Part shown: positions 6,805-9,380 of the stretch, one piece after another | How positions within the stretch are numbered: the stretch's first letter is position 1 | How the letters are laid out: each line of letters opens with the position of its first letter | DNA from: Acidimicrobiales bacterium | GTDB lineage: Bacteria; Actinomycetota; Acidimicrobiia; Acidimicrobiales; JABEUL01 | DNA: 9,380 bases | Assembly (NCBI GenBank): GCA_027451605.1 | Contig: DAIDJA010000051.1 | Span: forward strand, 1 to 9,380 | Direction of reading: 5' to 3' | Notes under the pieces: model-generated | The model's input: the letters and a program-made list of their open reading frames with translations, nothing else | The model's database searches: none | Told to the model about the DNA's origin: nothing | Position numbers and translations under genes: made by a program

Positions 6805-6834
6805 GCAACTGCCATTAATTTAGGCAGTGTTTGC
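6805..6834 (-). terminator. Hairpin at the convergent gene ends, probable terminator
   Basis: ACTGCC (6808-6813) pairs with GGCAGT (6823-6828) across a 9-base AT loop. Three more pairs, GCA (6805-6807) with TGC (6832-6834), extend it after a bulge. It overlaps the last codons and TAA of the minus-strand membrane protein gene. On the minus strand the stem is followed by ATTTTCGTTTAAG, a fair T-rich tract, so it best suits that gene; on the plus strand it may also serve the four-cysteine gene, which ends at 6796. Confidence 0.5.
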
Positions 6835-7872
6835 TGCGCCCTTGGAAATGTCAATTCCTCTTTTTCTGGCCTGTAACTTCAAAATAAAATAAGATACGCC
6901 TCCTGCGGGAATTGGAAGCCAAAAATTAATAAGCCTATAAGATAATACAGCCACGAGTGCGACGTTGGAACTGGCACCAAATCCGTGAAGCGTAGGGATC
7001 AGTACCCCTTCGACAACTCCCAGACCTCCCGGCGTGATGGGAATCGCCGCCAGCACATTGGCAAGCCCGTAGGCAACAAGAACGTCGACTGGAGACATAA
7101 AATTCCCGAAAGCTGCAATGAAAAGCCAAAGACAAGTTGCATCCAATAGCCAGTTTGCGCTTGCCCAGATTAAAGACCTAATCAGAAGATTCTTATCTTT
7201 AATAATGTCGTCTATTCTTTGAGCGATATTTCTAAGGAAGGCTTCGATCTTTTCCGGATCGGCAAACGGTATTTTACCGCTGATTTTTTTTACAAAGACT
7301 ACCACAAACTCTTCTCCGTGGGTCAAAAGCAAAATACCGGTAGCGATTAGTCCGATCAGTAGAGATCCTACGATTGCCGCTAATGCGTAAAGCGGATTCT
7401 TAACGGACCGAAACGGAATAGAGATTAACAGTGAAATCCAAAGTATCAAATTTAATACTCCCGCCGATCCGATTCCGCTTGTAGCTATCGAAAATGTAGC
7501 ATCGCTATTGGTGACTCCCTGACTGGTAAGGAGTCGGTAACTTAATGCGCTACTTGGAGCGGTACCGCCCGGCAGGATGTGGCTCAGTGATAGTGTGGAC
7601 AAATTAATGTTAAGTAAAGTAGGAAGCTTTACCGATTTATTGTGCATTAAAGTTCGAAATAAGACGGAATATGCAATTATGGCTGCAACTTCGGCACAGA
7701 TCGCGATTAATACCAAGCCCACGTTTGCCTTTGAAATCAGGTTAATTGATTTTTTTGCGCCTGTAAGTTTTGGAATTACTAAATATTCCAAAATGGCAAT
7801 AAGGAGTATGAGAACAACTCCGTTTTTAAGTATTTTTAGAAAAATTTTAAGTCCGCGATGGTTCTTAGTCAT
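6820..7872 (-). CDS. Flippase-like integral membrane protein (YbhN/LPG synthase TM family, UPF0104)
   Basis: 350-residue polytopic membrane protein of the family that includes YbhN, AglD and the N-terminal membrane half of MprF, often annotated as lysylphosphatidylglycerol synthase TM region or flippase-like. Visible signatures are HILPGGTAPSSALSYRLL (98-115), the hallmark ITPGGLGVVEG (279-289), and YRLINFWLPIP (312-322). Hydrophobic segments lie at about 17-33, 51-73, 130-152, 162-184, 233-256, 262-279, 299-316 and 318-332. There is no C-terminal aminoacyl-transferase domain, so it is not a complete MprF. MprF's membrane domain flips lysyl-PG; other members are thought to move or bind lipids, and the substrate here is unknown. 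The ATG at 7870-7872 is the only conventional start before an in-frame stop (7912-7914), and an A-rich stretch replaces a clear ribosome site. It is divergent from the AI-2E-family gene and has a good promoter. Confidence 0.85.
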   Translation of the reverse strand: MTKNHRGLKIFLKILKNGVVLILLIAILEYLVIPKLTGAKKSINLISKANVGLVLIAICAEVAAIIAYSVLFRTLMHNKSVKLPTLLNINLSTLSLSHILPGGTAPSSALSYRLLTSQGVTNSDATFSIATSGIGSAGVLNLILWISLLISIPFRSVKNPLYALAAIVGSLLIGLIATGILLLTHGEEFVVVFVKKISGKIPFADPEKIEAFLRNIAQRIDDIIKDKNLLIRSLIWASANWLLDATCLWLFIAAFGNFMSPVDVLVAYGLANVLAAIPITPGGLGVVEGVLIPTLHGFGASSNVALVAVLSYRLINFWLPIPAGGVSYFILKLQARKRGIDISKGAANTA

Positions 7873-7931
7873 TACTTTTTTGGAACGATGCCGCCAAATT
7901 GCTTTTGCGCTTCAATATCCTTAAATTTCTT

Positions 7932-7960
7932 ATTATTTAGGTTAACCTATATATAGTCAA
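7932..7960 (-). promoter_or_regulatory. Sigma-70-type promoter of the flippase-like gene
   Basis: On the minus strand, TTGACT (7955-7960) and AATAAT (7932-7937) are separated by exactly 17 bases. Five of six bases in each box match the TTGACA/TATAAT consensus. Transcription would start near 7925 and give a leader of about 50 bases. This is the best promoter visible in the window. Its spacer holds the palindrome reported separately. Confidence 0.65.
7938..7949. promoter_or_regulatory. Perfect 12-bp palindrome TAGGTTAACCTA, candidate operator
   Basis: TAGGTTAACCTA is a perfect dyad. It lies inside the 17-base spacer of the minus-strand promoter, touching its -10 box, and about 13 bases upstream of the candidate plus-strand -10 (7962-7967). 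A repressor bound here could block both divergent genes. The dyad is seen directly; its function as an operator is inferred. Confidence 0.45.
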
Positions 7961-7961
7961 A

Positions 7962-7967
7962 TATTAT
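7962..7967 (+). promoter_or_regulatory. Possible -10 box for the AI-2E-family gene
   Basis: TATTAT (7962-7967) matches five of six consensus -10 bases and would give a leader of about 45 bases. No good -35 is found; the nearest option, TTAGGT (7937-7942) at 19 bases, overlaps the palindrome. The local sequence is AT-rich enough to produce such boxes by chance. Confidence 0.25.
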
Positions 7968-8019
7968 ATATTTTGGAGCAAAAGCTTTCCACGTTCAAAC
8001 CAAATTTCGGGATCTTCAA

Positions 8020-9240
8020 ATGACAGAAAACCAGCCTCAAGAAGCAACCGATATGCATAGCGAGGCAAATGACTCGCAATTTGATCGCTTAAAGTCAGAT
8101 ATCAAAGGTGTTTCGAACAATATTAAAAGTTTTAAATATCTCTTTGTAGCGTTTTTAATTTTTGACAGCGTAACCATCGGATTGTTAATAACAGTTATTT
8201 TGTTGTGGAGACTTCGGCTTACATTATTTTTGATACTGCTTGGAATATTTGTAGCTATATTTTTGAATCCCTTTGTAAAGGCTTTGGAAAAGAAAGGGTT
8301 GAGACGCTCTATAGCAACACTTGTAGTTTTCTTGGTATTTTTAATTTTTATTCTGGGGTTGGGTTATCTATTCATTCATCCTGTATATCAAGGGGCAACC
8401 CATTTTTCTCAGAATTTCCCTAAGTTAGTAAAAGATGCCTCAAACGGCAAAGGCGCCGTCGGTCATATATTGAAGAAGTTGGATCTTCAGAAATGGGCTA
8501 AACAAAATCAACCCAAGATAACTGCCTCCTTAAAGTCTTTGGCAAAGCCGGCCATCAATGCATCAAAGGTAATTGCTCAGGGATTGGTTGAGATATCAAC
8601 TGTTTTTGTATTGGCATTTTTTATACTTGTGCAGGGTCCGGGAATATTTGAAGGTGCGATTGAATTATTGGGCGAAAAAAGAGGAAAGCGAATGATGTCA
8701 CTGGTAGGGAAAGTTTCCGCGGCTGTAAGCGGTTACATGCTGGGAAACTTGATAACCTCGATTATTGCAGGTACGGTAGTGGGAATCTCACTATATGTAC
8801 TTGGTGTTCCCTATGCATTGGTCCTGGCGATTTGGGTGGGTTTGGTTGATTTTTTGCCTTTAGTCGGCGGACTTCTTGCCGGTGTACCGACGGTACTGGT
8901 GGCCTTGTTGCACTCACTTCCGGCCGGAATTATTACACTGGTGATATTTTTAATTTATCAACAAATTGAAAATCACTTCCTGCTACCGGTGGTTATGTCA
9001 AGAACTACAAAACTGAATTCACTGTGGGTACTGCTTTCCGTGCTTTTGGGCGCTGATATCGGATCAATTATTGGCTCTCTTGTGGGTTCGGTTGTCGGGG
9101 CAATTATTGCGATTCCTTTTGCCGGCGCTGTTCAAATCATTGCTCGGGATCTATGGGAAAACTCTGAAAGATACAAGTCGACTCACCTCGACGAGGCAAT
9201 CAATTCTGACCCCGCAGAAGAGGCTCTGGATAATCGATAG
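8020..9240 (+). CDS. AI-2E/PerM-family membrane transporter (UPF0118)
   Basis: 406-residue polytopic membrane protein. Despite the family name, few members are shown to export autoinducer-2; PerM-like relatives have other roles, including Na+/H+ antiport and envelope functions. A charged cytosolic N-terminus (1-38) leads to hydrophobic segments at about 40-62, 67-84 and 99-119, then a soluble, probably extracytoplasmic section (about 120-185), then membrane segments at about 186-206, 242-262, 265-300, 302-313 and 335-372. Family signatures are SGYMLGNLITS (237-247), VDFLPLVGG (276-284) and YQQIENHFLLPVVM (313-326). The last 30 residues are charged and cytosolic. The frame is open back to a TAG at 7954-7956 but has no ATG, GTG or TTG before 8020; GGGA (8009-8012), seven bases upstream, is a modest ribosome site. 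It is divergent from the flippase-like gene and shares its control region. The substrate is unknown. Confidence 0.88.
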   Translation: MTENQPQEATDMHSEANDSQFDRLKSDIKGVSNNIKSFKYLFVAFLIFDSVTIGLLITVILLWRLRLTLFLILLGIFVAIFLNPFVKALEKKGLRRSIATLVVFLVFLIFILGLGYLFIHPVYQGATHFSQNFPKLVKDASNGKGAVGHILKKLDLQKWAKQNQPKITASLKSLAKPAINASKVIAQGLVEISTVFVLAFFILVQGPGIFEGAIELLGEKRGKRMMSLVGKVSAAVSGYMLGNLITSIIAGTVVGISLYVLGVPYALVLAIWVGLVDFLPLVGGLLAGVPTVLVALLHSLPAGIITLVIFLIYQQIENHFLLPVVMSRTTKLNSLWVLLSVLLGADIGSIIGSLVGSVVGAIIAIPFAGAVQIIARDLWENSERYKSTHLDEAINSDPAEEALDNR

Positions 9241-9260
9241 CTTTGAATAACCTGCATTAT

Positions 9261-9283
9261 TTTACAAAATGTGTAAAGTTTTT
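9261..9283 (+). terminator. Weak hairpin plus T tract after the AI-2E-family gene
   Basis: TTTACA (9261-9266) and TGTAAA (9272-9277) form a 6-bp stem on a 5-base loop, followed by GTTTTT. It starts 20 bases after the stop codon. The stem is AT-rich and weak, but position and T tract fit an intrinsic terminator. Confidence 0.45.
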
Positions 9284-9380
9284 GCCAAAATGAACGTAAA
9301 GTAAACCGATTTTTTAGTAGTATTTAATCGTTCTTAAAATTAATTTCATATTCTATGACACTTGATATAAATCCGATGGT
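9284..9380. other. AT-rich end of window with no supported gene
   Basis: No feature is secure here. An ATG at 9355 stays open to the window end (MTLDINPM...), and another in the same frame lies at 9376, so a plus-strand gene could begin here. Neither has a clear ribosome site and too few codons are visible to judge. A 5-bp inverted repeat, CGATT (9307-9311) / AATCG (9326-9330), is probably chance. Confidence 0.4.

Noticed and set aside
6820..7872. Annotation as MprF (lysylphosphatidylglycerol synthase)
   Set aside because: Only the membrane domain type is present. The C-terminal catalytic domain that transfers lysine is absent, so resistance through lysyl-PG synthesis cannot be claimed.
7865..7915. 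A 16-residue minus-strand leader frame (TTG start) overlapping the flippase-like ATG
   Set aside because: AAGGA lies only two bases before the TTG, and a 16-codon frame in a 50-base leader is likely by chance. Overlap with the ATG could allow coupling, but nothing else supports it.
8020..9240. Quorum sensing through autoinducer-2 export
   Set aside because: The family name is historical. There is no luxS or lsr-type gene in the window, and family membership alone does not show AI-2 transport.
1..9380. Mobile element, phage, CRISPR or defence island
   Set aside because: No transposase, integrase, terminal inverted repeats, spaced repeat array or nuclease-type gene was found. The genes look like ordinary chromosomal envelope and lipid functions.

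Overview
This window comes from a bacterial chromosome, most likely of a lower-GC member of the Actinomycetota; the Acidimicrobiia or a relative is my best guess. Two things point there. One is a full-length AftD-type arabinofuranosyltransferase, a family largely confined to actinobacteria. The other is an adjacent pair of HadA-like and HadB-like dehydratase subunits of actinobacterial type. The genes look moderately AT-rich and the gaps between them clearly AT-rich, so this is not a typical high-GC mycobacterium or streptomycete. No tRNA, rRNA, insertion sequence, integrase, phage gene or CRISPR array was seen.

Layout, left to right. (1) The 3' end of a plus-strand gene (2-409) encodes a predicted secreted or surface beta-repeat protein. 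It is followed by a strong perfect hairpin (442-472) and a second hairpin (492-522) in the convergent gap. (2) A 1436-residue AftD-like GT-C glycosyltransferase lies on the minus strand (587-4897). (3) A 541-bp AT-rich divergent gap (4898-5438) holds several inverted and direct repeats. (4) Three plus-strand genes follow: a HadA-like dehydratase subunit (5439-5930), a HadB-like catalytic subunit with the Asp/His pair (6046-6462), and an 88-residue four-cysteine protein that probably binds zinc (6530-6796). (5) A minus-strand YbhN/LPG-synthase-TM-type flippase-like membrane protein (6820-7872) faces them convergently. (6) A 147-bp divergent promoter region holds the clearest promoter in the window, with a perfect 12-bp palindrome inside its spacer. 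(7) A plus-strand AI-2E/PerM-family membrane protein (8020-9240) is followed by 140 bp of AT-rich sequence with a weak terminator-like hairpin.

The common theme is the cell envelope. AftD-like enzymes add arabinofuranose to envelope glycans outside the membrane, HadAB-type dehydratases work on acyl-ACP during fatty-acid elongation, and the two membrane proteins belong to families linked to lipid or solute movement. Mycobacterial AftD has been found bound to an acyl carrier protein, so aftD lying divergent to an acyl-ACP dehydratase pair is suggestive, but a functional link is inference. I see no clearly new multi-gene system. The points most worth a second look are the palindrome-in-promoter arrangement, the repeat-rich aftD/hadA gap, and the small four-cysteine protein beside hadAB.
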